A stretch of 64,000 bases of DNA. Origin: Cryobacterium sp. BB307 (GTDB lineage Bacteria; Actinomycetota; Actinomycetes; Actinomycetales; Microbacteriaceae). Made by a program: the position numbers and the translations under genes. The DNA is taken from positions 310,001 to 374,000 of the forward strand of contig NZ_JAANZA010000002.1 of assembly GCF_012274275.1 (NCBI RefSeq), written 5' to 3'. The stretch's first letter is position 1; every line of letters begins with the position of its first letter. The notes under the pieces are model-generated. The model made no database searches. It saw only the letters and a list, made by a program, of their open reading frames with translations, and was not told the origin of the DNA. Positions 15,870 to 24,543 of this stretch are shown piece after piece.

Positions 15870-17432
15870 ATGAAGCAACCGATCCAGCCGCCGGGCACCG
15901 CGCCAGAGCGCGTCATGCTGCTCTGGTGCCCGGATTGGCCCGTGATCGCCGCCATCCGCACGCACGGGCTGAAACCGGATGCCCGGATCGCGCTGATCGA
16001 ATCCGGTCGAGTGTACGCGTGCTCGGGATCCGCTCGCGCCGAAGGCGTCAAGCGCGGCCTCAAGCTGCGTGAGGCGCAAGCCCGCTGCCCCGACCTCATC
16101 GTGCAGCCCTACCGCGCCGACGAGGACGCCCGCGCTTTCGAACCGGTGCTCACCGCGATCGAGGAGGCCATGCCGGGTGTGCAGCCGCTGCGCCCCGGGG
16201 TGTGCGCCATCCGATCCCGCGGCCCAGCCCAGTTCTACGGCAGCGAGGAGGAAGCAGCGCTCTGGCTGCTCGACCACGTCGACGCGCTCGGCGTCCCGGC
16301 CAGCCGGGTCGGCATCGCCGACGGCGTGTTCACCGCGGAGCAGGCCGCGCGCAGCCCGCAACCGCAGCGCATCGGGATCGTGCCGGCCGGCGACGCGGCA
16401 ACCTTCCTCGCTCCACTGCCGGTCAGCATCCTCGACGACCTCGCACTTACAGGGCTGCTGCGCCGGCTCGGTGTCTACACCCTCGGCGAGTTCGCCGCAC
16501 TGCCCGCCGAGCTTGTGCTCGACCGCTTCGGCGACCCCGGCGCCCGGCTGCACTCGCTCGCCGGCGGACGCGACTCCCGCCCGGTCATCGCCCGCGTCCC
16601 ACCGGACGAGCTCGACGCCTCGATCGACTTCGAACCGCCGCTCGACCGCGTCGACCAGGTCGCGTTCGGCGTGCGCGCGACGGCGGATGCCTTCATCCGC
16701 TCGCTCACCGACACGAAACTCGTGTGCACCGCGGTGCTCGTGCAGCTCGAGTCGGCGAACGGCGAACTGTCCGAACGCAGCTGGCTGCACCCGCGCTCGT
16801 TCACCGCGGCCGAGGTCGTCGACCGGGTGCGCTGGCAGCTGCAGGGCGGCAGCACCGAGACCGGGCTCTCCGCACCGATCGGGCGCGTGCGGCTCATCCC
16901 GGAGGCGATCGACTCGATCGGCAACCACGAGGAGGGGCTGTGGGGGTCCGGCCCGGACGAACGCATCCACCACGCCCTCTCCCGCGTGCAGTCGATGCTC
17001 GGCCGCACCGCGGTGCTCACCCCGGCGATCGGCGGCGGCCGCGCTCCGGCCGACCGGATGACGCTGGTCCCGTGGGGCGACCGGGTGCTGCACGAGCGCG
17101 AACCGGACCGCCCGTGGCCCGGGCGCCTGCCCGACCCCGCCCCGGCCACCGTGTTCGAGCCGCCGCGCCCTATCACCGTGTTCGCGGCATCCGGGGCCGA
17201 GGTCGCGGTCGACGACCGCGGCGGGCTCTCCGAACCGCCCGCCACGGTGAGCGCCGGCAGCAGCACCCTGCGGGTCGCAGCGTGGGCTGGACCGTGGATG
17301 GTCGACGAGCGCTGGTGGGATCCGGATGCCGCGAGCCGGGTCAGCCGATTCCAGCTGGTCGACGCGAGTGGGGTCGCCTGGCTGCTCTCGCTTGAGCACG
17401 GCCACTGGTGGGCAGAAGCGAGGTACGACTGA
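15870..17432 (+). CDS. imuB: ImuB, inactive Y-family polymerase hub
   Basis: 520 residues. ImuB is a Y-family polymerase relative without catalytic acidic residues that tethers DnaE2 and ImuA' to the sliding clamp. The N-terminus reads MLLWCPDWPVIAAI, lacking the Asp pattern of active polymerases. It continues with AEGVKRGLKLREAQARCPDL and the helix-hairpin region LLRRLGVYTLGEFAALPA. A C-terminal stretch DRMTLVPWGD is where a clamp-binding motif might lie, but I cannot confirm one. The ATG at 15870 is fixed by the promoter just upstream. dnaE2 follows after 19 bases, so the two are one transcript. Confidence 0.9.
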   Translation: MKQPIQPPGTAPERVMLLWCPDWPVIAAIRTHGLKPDARIALIESGRVYACSGSARAEGVKRGLKLREAQARCPDLIVQPYRADEDARAFEPVLTAIEEAMPGVQPLRPGVCAIRSRGPAQFYGSEEEAALWLLDHVDALGVPASRVGIADGVFTAEQAARSPQPQRIGIVPAGDAATFLAPLPVSILDDLALTGLLRRLGVYTLGEFAALPAELVLDRFGDPGARLHSLAGGRDSRPVIARVPPDELDASIDFEPPLDRVDQVAFGVRATADAFIRSLTDTKLVCTAVLVQLESANGELSERSWLHPRSFTAAEVVDRVRWQLQGGSTETGLSAPIGRVRLIPEAIDSIGNHEEGLWGSGPDERIHHALSRVQSMLGRTAVLTPAIGGGRAPADRMTLVPWGDRVLHEREPDRPWPGRLPDPAPATVFEPPRPITVFAASGAEVAVDDRGGLSEPPATVSAGSSTLRVAAWAGPWMVDERWWDPDAASRVSRFQLVDASGVAWLLSLEHGHWWAEARYD

Positions 17433-17451
17433 TGTCTGACGGAGCACGCTG

Positions 17452-20400
17452 ATGGGCTGGCAGAACCCCCCGATCCCCTGGTCCCAGTTCGAGCGGACCC
17501 TCTCCGGCAACCGGCAGGGACTGCCGCCGGTCGGCGCGGATGGCGGCGACAGCCCGGCATGGTCGCGTAAGCGCGCGCCGTTCCAGCCGACCGACATCGA
17601 ACCGGTCAGCGGAACGGTCGTCCCGTACGCGGAGCTGCACGCGCACTCCAACTTCAGCTTCCTCGACGGGGCGAGCCAGCCCGAGGAACTGCTCGAGGAG
17701 GCCGCCCGCCTACGCCTGCACGGCCTCGCCCTCACCGACCACGACGGCTTCTACGGTGTCGTGCGGATGGCCGAGGCCGCCGAGACACACCCGCAGGTGA
17801 AGACCATGTTCGGCGCTGAGCTGTCCCTCGGGCTGCGCGCACCGCAGAACGGCGAGGCCGACCCGGATGGCACTCACCTGCTGGTGCTCGCCCGCAAACA
17901 GGAGGGCTACCACCGGCTCGCCGCCGCGCTCACCGCCGGGCAGCTCGCCGGCGGCGAGAAGGGCCGCCCGGTGTACGACCTCACCGACCTGGCCGACCGT
18001 GCCGCCGGGCACTGGCTGGTGCTCACCGGATGCCGCAAAGGCAGCGTCCGCCAAGCCCTCGCCGCTGAGGGCGAAGACGCGGCAGCGCGCGAACTGGCGA
18101 CCCTGATCGACCTGTTCGGACGCGACAACGTCGTCGTCGAGCTCACCCACCATGGGCATCCGCTCGACGACGCCCACAACGACGTCCTCGCCGCGATCGC
18201 CGCCCGCACACGACTGCCGGTCGTCGCCACCGGCAACGTGCACTACGCCACCCCGGCACGGCACCACCTCGCCACCGCCCTCGCCGCGGTGCGCGCGCGC
18301 CGCAGTCTCGACGAACTCGACGGCTGGCTGCCGGCATCCGGAGCCGCCCACCTGCGCAGCGGCGCCGAGATGGCCGCGCTGTTCGACCGCTACCCGGGCG
18401 CGATCGAGCGCACCGTCGAGCTCGCCGACGACCTGTCGTTCCGGCTGCGGAGTCTCAAGCCGGGACTGCCGAAGCAGCAGGTCCCGGATGGTCACACGCC
18501 GATGAGCTGGCTGCGTCACCTGGTGTGGGAAGCGGTGCCGGTGAAGTACCCGAACCTGCCGGATGCCGACCGCGAGCGGATCGAACGCGAGCTCGCGGTG
18601 ATCGAGCAGAAGGACTTCCCCGGCTACTTCCTGATCGTGCACGACATCGTGCGGGAGGCGCGCAGCCGCGGCATCCTGTGCCAGGGGCGCGGCTCGGCGG
18701 CGAACTCGGCGGTCTGCTACTTGCTGAACATCACCGCGGTGGATTCCATCTATTACAAGCTGCCGTTCGAGCGGTTCCTCTCCAGCATGCGCGACGAGGA
18801 GCCAGACATCGACGTGGACTTCGATTCCGACCGGCGTGAGGAGATCATCCAGTACGTCTACGAGAAGTACGGACGACAGAATGCCGCGCAGGTCGCCAAC
18901 GTCATCAGCTACCGGCCGAAGATCGCGGTGCGCGACATGGCGAAAGCGCTCGGGCACTCCCCCGGGCAGCAGGATGCCTGGTCGCGGCAGGTGGAACGCT
19001 GGGGCGCGCTCGTCGAGAGCGGCGACCACGACATCCCGCAGCCGGTGATCGAGCTCGCGCAGCAGGTGCTGACCTTCCCCCGTCACCTAGGCATCCACTC
19101 CGGCGGCATGGTGCTCACCGACCGGCCGGTGGGCGAGGTCGCGCCGATCGAGCATGGCCGGATGGACGGCCGCACGGTGCTGCAGTGGGACAAGGACGAC
19201 TGTGCCTGGATGGGGCTGGTCAAGTTCGACCTGCTCGGCCTCGGGATGCTCGCCGCGCTGCAGTACTGCTTCGACATGATCCGGGACTCGCTCGGCGAAC
19301 AGTACGCGCTCGACACCATCCCCCGCGAGGAGGCCGCCGTGTACGACATGCTGTGCCGGGCCGACTCGATCGGAGTGTTCCAGGTGGAGAGCCGCGCGCA
19401 GATGGGGCTGCTGCCGAGGCTGCGACCGCGCTGCTTCTACGACCTCGTGGTGGAGATCGCGATGATCCGCCCCGGGCCGATCCAGGGTGGAGCTGTGCAC
19501 CCGTACGTGCGGCGCCGGATGGGGCAGGAGCCGATCACCTACGCGCATCCGAAGCTCGTCGAACCGCTCGAGCGCACCCTGGGGATACCGGTGTTCCAGG
19601 AGCAGCTGATGCAGGTCGCGATGGCGGTCGGCGAGTGCAGCGCCGAGGACGCCGACTTGCTGCGCCGCGCGATGGGGTCGAAGCGCGGGGTCGAGCGCAT
19701 CGAGTCGCTGCGCGAGAAGCTGTACGCCGGGATGGCCACCAACGGCATCACCGGCGAGGTCGCCGACGACATCTACAGCAAGATTCAGGCGTTCGCGAAC
19801 TTCGGCTTTGCCGAGAGCCACAGCTTGAGTTTCGCGCTGCTGGTCTACGCGAGCTCATGGCTCAAGCTGCACTACCCGGCGGCGTTCCTCGCTGCGCTGC
19901 TGCGGGCACAGCCGATGGGGTTCTACTCCCCCGCGTCGCTGGTGTCGGATGCGCGGCGGCACGGCGTCGAGGTGCGCCGGCCCGACCTGGCGCTCTCGGG
20001 GGTGTCGGCCGGACTGGAGCCGATCGAGGCGGGTCCGGATGCTCGGGGCGCGGCATCCGGGAGCGACACCTGCCTCGGCGAGCAGCCGCCGATCCCGCCG
20101 TTCGACCCGCGCCTGCCACTGGACTTCAACGCGCACCGGCGCGACGCATCCGTCGCCGTGCGGCTCGGGCTCGCCGAGGTGAAAGGCATCGGCACCGAAC
20201 TGGCGGAGCGCATCGTCGCCGAGCGGGACGCCCGCGGCGACTATCTGGACATGTCCGACCTGGTGCGGCGGGTCGGGCTCAGCACCGCGCAACTGGAGGC
20301 GCTGGCGGCAGCCGGCGCGTTCGAGGGCTTCGGCATGGGCATGCGCGAGGCGTTATGGGTCGCCGGGTCGGCGGCGCAGAACCGCGCCGAGTACCTGGAG

Positions 20401-20856
20401 GGGACGGTGATGGCGGTGCAGCCGCCGCTGTTCCGGATGCCGTCGGACTCGGAGCGGCTGGTCGCCGACCTGTGGGCGACCGGGCTCTCGACCGACGACC
20501 ATCCGGTGAGGCACCTGCGGCCTCTGCTTGACGATCGCGGTGCGCTGTCGGCGGCGGAGCTGCTCGGCGCGGAATCGGGTCGGCGGCTCGAGGTCGGCGG
20601 GGTGGTGACACACAGGCAGCGACCGGCGACCGCGAGCGGCATCACGTTCATGAACCTGGAGGACGAAACCGGGCTGGTCAACGTGATCTGCAGCACCGGC
20701 GTGTGGAAGCGGTACCGGCGGGTCGCGCGGGAATCGCCAGCGCTCGTGGTGCGCGGCATCCTGGAGCGATCGGATGAGGGCGTCGTCAACATCGTCGCCG
20801 ACCGGCTCGAGCCGCTGCTCGTGGCGCCGCACGTGAAGTCGCGGGACTTCCACTGA
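17452..20856 (+). CDS. dnaE2: error-prone DNA polymerase DnaE2 (ImuC)
   Basis: 1134 residues, normal for DnaE2. The PHP domain begins with ELHAHSNFSF (H63, H65). The catalytic acidic cluster of the C-family palm is PDIDVDFDSDRR at residues 451-462. Near the C-terminus is a helix-hairpin-helix region (VKGIGTELAERIVAER), then an OB-fold (EVGGVVTHRQR to INLEDETGLVNVI-like sequence). The enzyme extends past lesions during SOS mutagenesis, working with ImuB and ImuA'. It is co-transcribed with imuB from the LexA-controlled promoter. GGAG lies 10 bases before the ATG. Confidence 0.95.
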   Translation: MGWQNPPIPWSQFERTLSGNRQGLPPVGADGGDSPAWSRKRAPFQPTDIEPVSGTVVPYAELHAHSNFSFLDGASQPEELLEEAARLRLHGLALTDHDGFYGVVRMAEAAETHPQVKTMFGAELSLGLRAPQNGEADPDGTHLLVLARKQEGYHRLAAALTAGQLAGGEKGRPVYDLTDLADRAAGHWLVLTGCRKGSVRQALAAEGEDAAARELATLIDLFGRDNVVVELTHHGHPLDDAHNDVLAAIAARTRLPVVATGNVHYATPARHHLATALAAVRARRSLDELDGWLPASGAAHLRSGAEMAALFDRYPGAIERTVELADDLSFRLRSLKPGLPKQQVPDGHTPMSWLRHLVWEAVPVKYPNLPDADRERIERELAVIEQKDFPGYFLIVHDIVREARSRGILCQGRGSAANSAVCYLLNITAVDSIYYKLPFERFLSSMRDEEPDIDVDFDSDRREEIIQYVYEKYGRQNAAQVANVISYRPKIAVRDMAKALGHSPGQQDAWSRQVERWGALVESGDHDIPQPVIELAQQVLTFPRHLGIHSGGMVLTDRPVGEVAPIEHGRMDGRTVLQWDKDDCAWMGLVKFDLLGLGMLAALQYCFDMIRDSLGEQYALDTIPREEAAVYDMLCRADSIGVFQVESRAQMGLLPRLRPRCFYDLVVEIAMIRPGPIQGGAVHPYVRRRMGQEPITYAHPKLVEPLERTLGIPVFQEQLMQVAMAVGECSAEDADLLRRAMGSKRGVERIESLREKLYAGMATNGITGEVADDIYSKIQAFANFGFAESHSLSFALLVYASSWLKLHYPAAFLAALLRAQPMGFYSPASLVSDARRHGVEVRRPDLALSGVSAGLEPIEAGPDARGAASGSDTCLGEQPPIPPFDPRLPLDFNAHRRDASVAVRLGLAEVKGIGTELAERIVAERDARGDYLDMSDLVRRVGLSTAQLEALAAAGAFEGFGMGMREALWVAGSAAQNRAEYLEGTVMAVQPPLFRMPSDSERLVADLWATGLSTDDHPVRHLRPLLDDRGALSAAELLGAESGRRLEVGGVVTHRQRPATASGITFMNLEDETGLVNVICSTGVWKRYRRVARESPALVVRGILERSDEGVVNIVADRLEPLLVAPHVKSRDFH

Positions 20857-20880
20857 CGGGTGTCTCTGTGACCAGCGCGA

Positions 20881-21075
20881 CTAGTCCAGCGGGGTGAAGC
20901 GTTGCACCTCGGTGCCGTCGACCGTGGTCGTGCCGAAGAACATGTCCTTCGGCCGCACCCACAGCTCCCCCGCCGGTGACCGGTAGACGACGAGTTCCTC
21001 TTCCGTCTCGCTGTGCCGGGCGATGCCGATCACCTCGTAGACGTTGCCCTTGAAATGACGGTAGCGCCCAGGCAT
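20881..21075 (-). CDS. DUF1653 domain protein
   Basis: 64 residues. The sequence MPGRYRHFKGNVYEVIGIAR, then ELVVYRSPAGELWVRPKDMFF, is the hallmark of the small beta-barrel DUF1653 family, whose role is not established. It starts 8 bases after the stop of the DUF5997 gene and forms an operon with it. It converges on dnaE2 with a 24-base gap. Confidence 0.85.
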   Translation of the reverse strand: MPGRYRHFKGNVYEVIGIARHSETEEELVVYRSPAGELWVRPKDMFFGTTTVDGTEVQRFTPLD

Positions 21076-21083
21076 CCGGATGC

Positions 21084-21479
21084 TCAGTCCTGCCCGGCCT
21101 TGCGGCGTTCGGCGTCGCGTTCCTTCACCCGACGGTTCTCGGCGCGCACCGCAGCCTGAGTCGCGCGCTCCTGCACCAGCCATTGTGGTGGGCTCTCGAG
21201 GAGGGCCTTGATCTCCGCTGTCGTGAGCGCATCCGTCAACCCGCCGCGCGCGAGCCCGGCGATCGAGACGCCGAGCTTCGCCGCGACTACCGGACGCGGG
21301 TGTGGACCGTTCTTGCGCAGCTCCACCAGCCACTCCGGCGGCTCCGCATTCAGCGCGTTGAACTGGCCGCGGGTGATCGGCGCCGACTGGAGCTCCTCCG
21401 GCGTCGCCGGCAGGTAGACCCCGAGCTTCTTCGCCGCCGTGGCGGGCTTCATCATCTGGTCGTGCGCATCCGAGGTCAT
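21084..21479 (-). CDS. DUF5997 family protein
   Basis: 131 residues from the ATG at 21479. The order KPATAAKKLGVYLPATPEELQSAPITRGQFNALNAEPPEWLVELRKNGPHPRPVVAAKLGVS, with a basic C-terminal helix, matches the actinobacterial DUF5997 family. The second half repeats the idea of the first (LTTAEIKALLESPPQWLVQER against ITRGQFNALNAEPPEWLVELR), suggesting an internal duplication. In many actinobacteria it is divergent from a LysR-type effector-domain gene, as here. Function unknown. Confidence 0.8.
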   Translation of the reverse strand: MTSDAHDQMMKPATAAKKLGVYLPATPEELQSAPITRGQFNALNAEPPEWLVELRKNGPHPRPVVAAKLGVSIAGLARGGLTDALTTAEIKALLESPPQWLVQERATQAAVRAENRRVKERDAERRKAGQD

Positions 21480-21526
21480 CCCGACAGCGTAACCTGAGAC
21501 CACACCGGACGCAGGCGGGAGGCAGA

Positions 21527-22150
21527 GTGTTCAGGATCGCCTTCGTGCCCGGCGTGACCATCACCAAGTGGACCCGTGCGTGGGAAGAGCGCCGGCGCGA
21601 CCCGCTGCAGGTGCTGCCGACACTGCCGAGCGACCAGGTTGCCGTGGTGCACCGCGGTGAGGCGGATGTCGCGTTCGTGCGGCTGCCGATCGACCGGGAC
21701 GGCCTGAGCGTCATCCGGCTGTACACAGAGTCGCCGGTAGTGATTGCGACCAAGGACCACGCTTTCGAGGCCGCCGGCGAGCTGACCACCGCTGACCTCG
21801 ACGGCGAGAACATGATCCAGGTCGGCGACGACCCGAAGGACGCCATTGAATTGGTCGCCGCGAACGTGGGGGTCGCGGTGCTCCCCCAGTCGGTCGCGAG
21901 GCTGCACGCGCGCAAGGACGTCATCGCGAGGCCGCTGACGGATGCGCCGGGCACCGACATCGCGATCGTCTGGCTGGCGGATGCCGAGACGCCAGACATC
22001 GAGGAGTTCGTGGGGATCGTGCGCGGGCGGACCGTGCGGAGCTCGCGCGGCCCGGGGGTTGCGCTACCCGCGCCGCAGAAGACCAAGTCGGCGAACGCGT
22101 CGAAGCGCCCCAGCCCGAAGCATCCGTCCCGCCGCCGTCGCTCCCGCTAG
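21527..22150 (+). CDS. stand-alone LysR-type substrate-binding domain protein
   Basis: 207 residues from a GTG start with GGGAGG just upstream. The protein has the periplasmic-binding-like effector fold of LysR regulators (FRIAFVPGVTITKWTRAWEERR, ADVAFVRLPI, GLSVIRLYTESPVVIATKDH, AANVGVAVLPQSVARLH) but no helix-turn-helix. The C-terminal 35 residues are Lys/Arg/Ser/Pro-rich and might contact nucleic acid. It is divergent from DUF5997 with a 47-base gap. It cannot act as an ordinary LysR activator without a partner. Confidence 0.8.
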   Translation: MFRIAFVPGVTITKWTRAWEERRRDPLQVLPTLPSDQVAVVHRGEADVAFVRLPIDRDGLSVIRLYTESPVVIATKDHAFEAAGELTTADLDGENMIQVGDDPKDAIELVAANVGVAVLPQSVARLHARKDVIARPLTDAPGTDIAIVWLADAETPDIEEFVGIVRGRTVRSSRGPGVALPAPQKTKSANASKRPSPKHPSRRRRSR

Positions 22151-22153
22151 GAG

Positions 22154-23920
22154 TCAGCCGCGACGCAGGTAGTCGATCCGCGACTGCAATTGCGCCACGG
22201 TCGCTTGCCCCACCGGCGGACCGCCGCAACGGCGGCGCAACTCCGCGTGGATGTGCGCGTGCGGCTCCCCCGTGCGCTTCGCGCGGGATGCGACCAGCGA
22301 GTTGAGCAGCCCGCGCTGCTCCTTCAGGGTGCGGTACAGCGGCTTCGACTCCTGAACCCCGCGGTCAGCGCGCCGCCGCGACTGCCGAGCCTGCCGCTGC
22401 TGCAGCAGCTCCCGCACCTGCTCCGGTTCCAGGATGCCGGGCAGCCCGATGAAGTCGAGTTCCTCGAGGGTGCCGACGTCTGCAGCGAAGCCGAACTCGG
22501 CGCCGTCGAACAGTACCCGGTCGAAGTTCGCATCCGACTCGAGCGCCTTGAAATCGAACAAGTCGGCATCGGCGGATGCGCTCTCCGACGCGTTTGCCTC
22601 GTCGACCGCGTCGTCATCGAGCAGGATCTCCTCGAGCCCCTCGCCCGGCTGCCGATCCAGCGCATGGTCACGCTCCAGCTCCAGCTGCGAGGCCAGGTTC
22701 ATCAGCTGCGGCACGCTCGGCAGGAAGATCGACGCCGTCTCACCGCGCCGCCGCGTGCGCACGAATCGGCCGACCGCCTGCGCGAAGAACAGCGGAGTCG
22801 ATGCTGAAGTCGCGTACACGCCAACCGCCAGTCGAGGCACGTCGACTCCCTCAGAGACCATCCGTACGGCGACCATCCAGCGCGAGTCCCCTTGCGAGAA
22901 CTCGGCGATCCGGTCGCTCGCGCCCTTGTCGTCCGACAGCACGACAGTCGGCTCCTCGCGCGTGATCTCCTTCAGCAGAGACGCGTACGCCTTTGCCGCG
23001 TAGTGATCGGTCGCGATCACCAGCGCCCCGGCATCCGGGACGTGGTGCCGAACCTCGGTCAGTCGGCGGTTCGCGGCACGCAGCACCGACGGGATCCACT
23101 CGCCCTCGGGGTTCAGCGCCGTGCGCCAGGCTTGCGCGGTGACGTCCTTGGTGTCGCCCTCGCCGAGCCGCGCCTCCATCTCGTCGCCAGTGCGGGTTCG
23201 CCAGCGCATCCGTCCGGCGTACGCCATGAAGATCACCGGTCGCACGACCCCGTCGGCGAGGGCGCGCCCGTAGCCGTAGCTGTAGTCGGCGCGGGAGGTG
23301 CGGATGCCCTGCTCGTCCGGGTAATAGGTGACGAACGGGATGGGCGCGGTGTCGGAGCGGAACGGGGTTCCGGTAAGCGACAGCCGACGGGTTGCCGGTT
23401 CGAATGCCTCACGAATGCCGTCGCCCCAGCTGAGCGCGTCACCGCCGTGGTGCACTTCGTCGAGGATCACAAGCGTGCGCGAGCCTTCGGTGAGGCTGCG
23501 GTGCAGCGCCGGACGCAGCGCCACTTGTGCGTAGGTGACAGCGACGCCGTGGTAGTGCCGCGCTTGCCGGCCGTGCGCGTTCCGGAAGCCCGGGTCGAGG
23601 CGCACACCGACGCGGTGTGCTGCATCCGCCCACTGCCGCTTCAGGTGCTCGGTCGGCGCGACGACCGTGACTCGGTCGATGGTGCGGCTTGCCAGCAGTT
23701 CGGTGACCAGCCGGAGCGCGAAGGTCGTCTTGCCTGCGCCCGGCGTTGCGGCGACAAGGAAGTCGCGGGGTTCGCGCTGGAAGTAGACCTCGAGGGCCTC
23801 GGCCTGCCAGGCGCGCAGCCGGTCCGCAGTACCGCGAGGCGCTCGACCCGGAAAGGCCGGTGAGAGGTGTTCTGCTGCCGAGGTTCCGACCGGGGGACGA
23901 TGGATCGGGTCGGTGCTCAC
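22154..23920 (-). CDS. DEAD/DEAH-box (superfamily 2) helicase
   Basis: 588 residues from the GTG at 23920 (VSTDPIHRPP, the start usual for this actinobacterial group); a frame extends to 23974. Superfamily 2 motifs are in order: Q-like LRAWQAEAL, motif I TPGAGKTTFALRL, motif II ILDEVHHGGD (DEVH), motif III SLTGTPFR, and in the second RecA fold GVDVPRLAVGVYATSASTPLFFAQAVGRFVR. The C-terminal ~130 residues are acidic then Arg/Gln-rich and unique to the group. It is probably a DNA repair or processing helicase; substrate unproven. It converges on the LysR-like gene with a 3-base gap. Confidence 0.85.
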   Translation of the reverse strand: MSTDPIHRPPVGTSAAEHLSPAFPGRAPRGTADRLRAWQAEALEVYFQREPRDFLVAATPGAGKTTFALRLVTELLASRTIDRVTVVAPTEHLKRQWADAAHRVGVRLDPGFRNAHGRQARHYHGVAVTYAQVALRPALHRSLTEGSRTLVILDEVHHGGDALSWGDGIREAFEPATRRLSLTGTPFRSDTAPIPFVTYYPDEQGIRTSRADYSYGYGRALADGVVRPVIFMAYAGRMRWRTRTGDEMEARLGEGDTKDVTAQAWRTALNPEGEWIPSVLRAANRRLTEVRHHVPDAGALVIATDHYAAKAYASLLKEITREEPTVVLSDDKGASDRIAEFSQGDSRWMVAVRMVSEGVDVPRLAVGVYATSASTPLFFAQAVGRFVRTRRRGETASIFLPSVPQLMNLASQLELERDHALDRQPGEGLEEILLDDDAVDEANASESASADADLFDFKALESDANFDRVLFDGAEFGFAADVGTLEELDFIGLPGILEPEQVRELLQQRQARQSRRRADRGVQESKPLYRTLKEQRGLLNSLVASRAKRTGEPHAHIHAELRRRCGGPPVGQATVAQLQSRIDYLRRG

Positions 23921-23963
23921 TGGATAGAACTTTACCGTGTCGCCACTGACACCAGTGGCCGGA

Positions 23964-23986
23964 GGTCTCGACAAGCTCGACCAGCG
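23964..23986. repeat. dispersed GGTCTCGACAAGCTCGACCA repeat
   Basis: GGTCTCGACAAGCTCGACCA, followed after a few bases by a second CGCTCGACCACCGAGAAC unit. A close copy is at 48914. Elements of this kind are scattered between genes in Microbacteriaceae. Confidence 0.6.
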
Positions 23987-24005
23987 AGGGACGCTCGACC
24001 ACCGA

Positions 24006-24053
24006 GAACGGAAGAGAGCGCCGCGACTTTCGTCAGCGGCGCTCTCTCCGTTC
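24006..24053 (-). terminator. strong hairpin terminator
   Basis: Arms at 24006-24024 and 24036-24053 pair over 18 bp with a single bulged A and an 11-base loop. It lies 30 bases beyond the stop of the GlsB-like gene and insulates it from the helicase gene. Confidence 0.75.
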
Positions 24054-24082
24054 AGTCCGGTGTCACACCGGGCCGGGCGTGG

Positions 24083-24361
24083 TCACGCTCGGGTCGTGGT
24101 GCTTCCACTACGGCGGGTGATCAGGCCCCAGATCAGCAGCACGACGATCGCGCCGATGATGGCAATGAGCCAGGACTGGATGGACCAGAAGTCCTCGTAC
24201 CCGATACCGAACAGCAGACCGCCCAGCCAACCACCGAGCAGTGCGCCGATGACACCGAGGATCAGGGTCGCCACCCATCCTCCCCCTTGACGTCCCGGCA
24301 GAATCAGCTTGGCGATAGCACCAGCGATCAGTCCGAGGATGATGAATGCGATCCAACTCAT
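24083..24361 (-). CDS. GlsB/YeaQ/YmgE family membrane protein
   Basis: 92 residues. Three membrane segments with Gly-rich packing are seen: MSWIAFIILGLIAGAIAKLI, ATLILGVIGALLGGWLGGLLFG and SWLIAIIGAIVVLLIWGLI. The LILPGRQGGGW loop between the first two is the family signature. Members (transglycosylase-associated proteins) are small stress-response membrane proteins of unclear activity. GGGAGG lies 5 bases before the ATG at 24361, which fixes the start. A terminator follows the stop. Confidence 0.9.
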   Translation of the reverse strand: MSWIAFIILGLIAGAIAKLILPGRQGGGWVATLILGVIGALLGGWLGGLLFGIGYEDFWSIQSWLIAIIGAIVVLLIWGLITRRSGSTTTRA

Positions 24362-24543
24362 GACGACCTCCCAGTCGTTCAATTCGTCTTGCAGGGACCG
24401 AGTCTCGGTCGCCTTTGATAAGCGTGGCATGCCCCCCATACGGGGGCAACCGTTCGACACGGAGTCGCGGAATGTTCACAGGTGGGTGAATTTCGGGTCT
24501 GCTAGGGGGGATCCGGGCATTCCGATCTGGCAGTGTTGGGTGT

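Noticed and set aside
15741-17735. Open frame of 664 codons antisense to imuB and the start of dnaE2
   Set aside because: High-GC third positions create long antisense frames; the plus-strand proteins match known families throughout and the antisense product is a low-complexity Arg/Gly/Ala/Val string.
21076-22086. Upstream extension of the DUF1653 frame through DUF5997 and the LysR-like gene
   Set aside because: Only the last 64 codons are family-like; the rest lies over two better supported genes.
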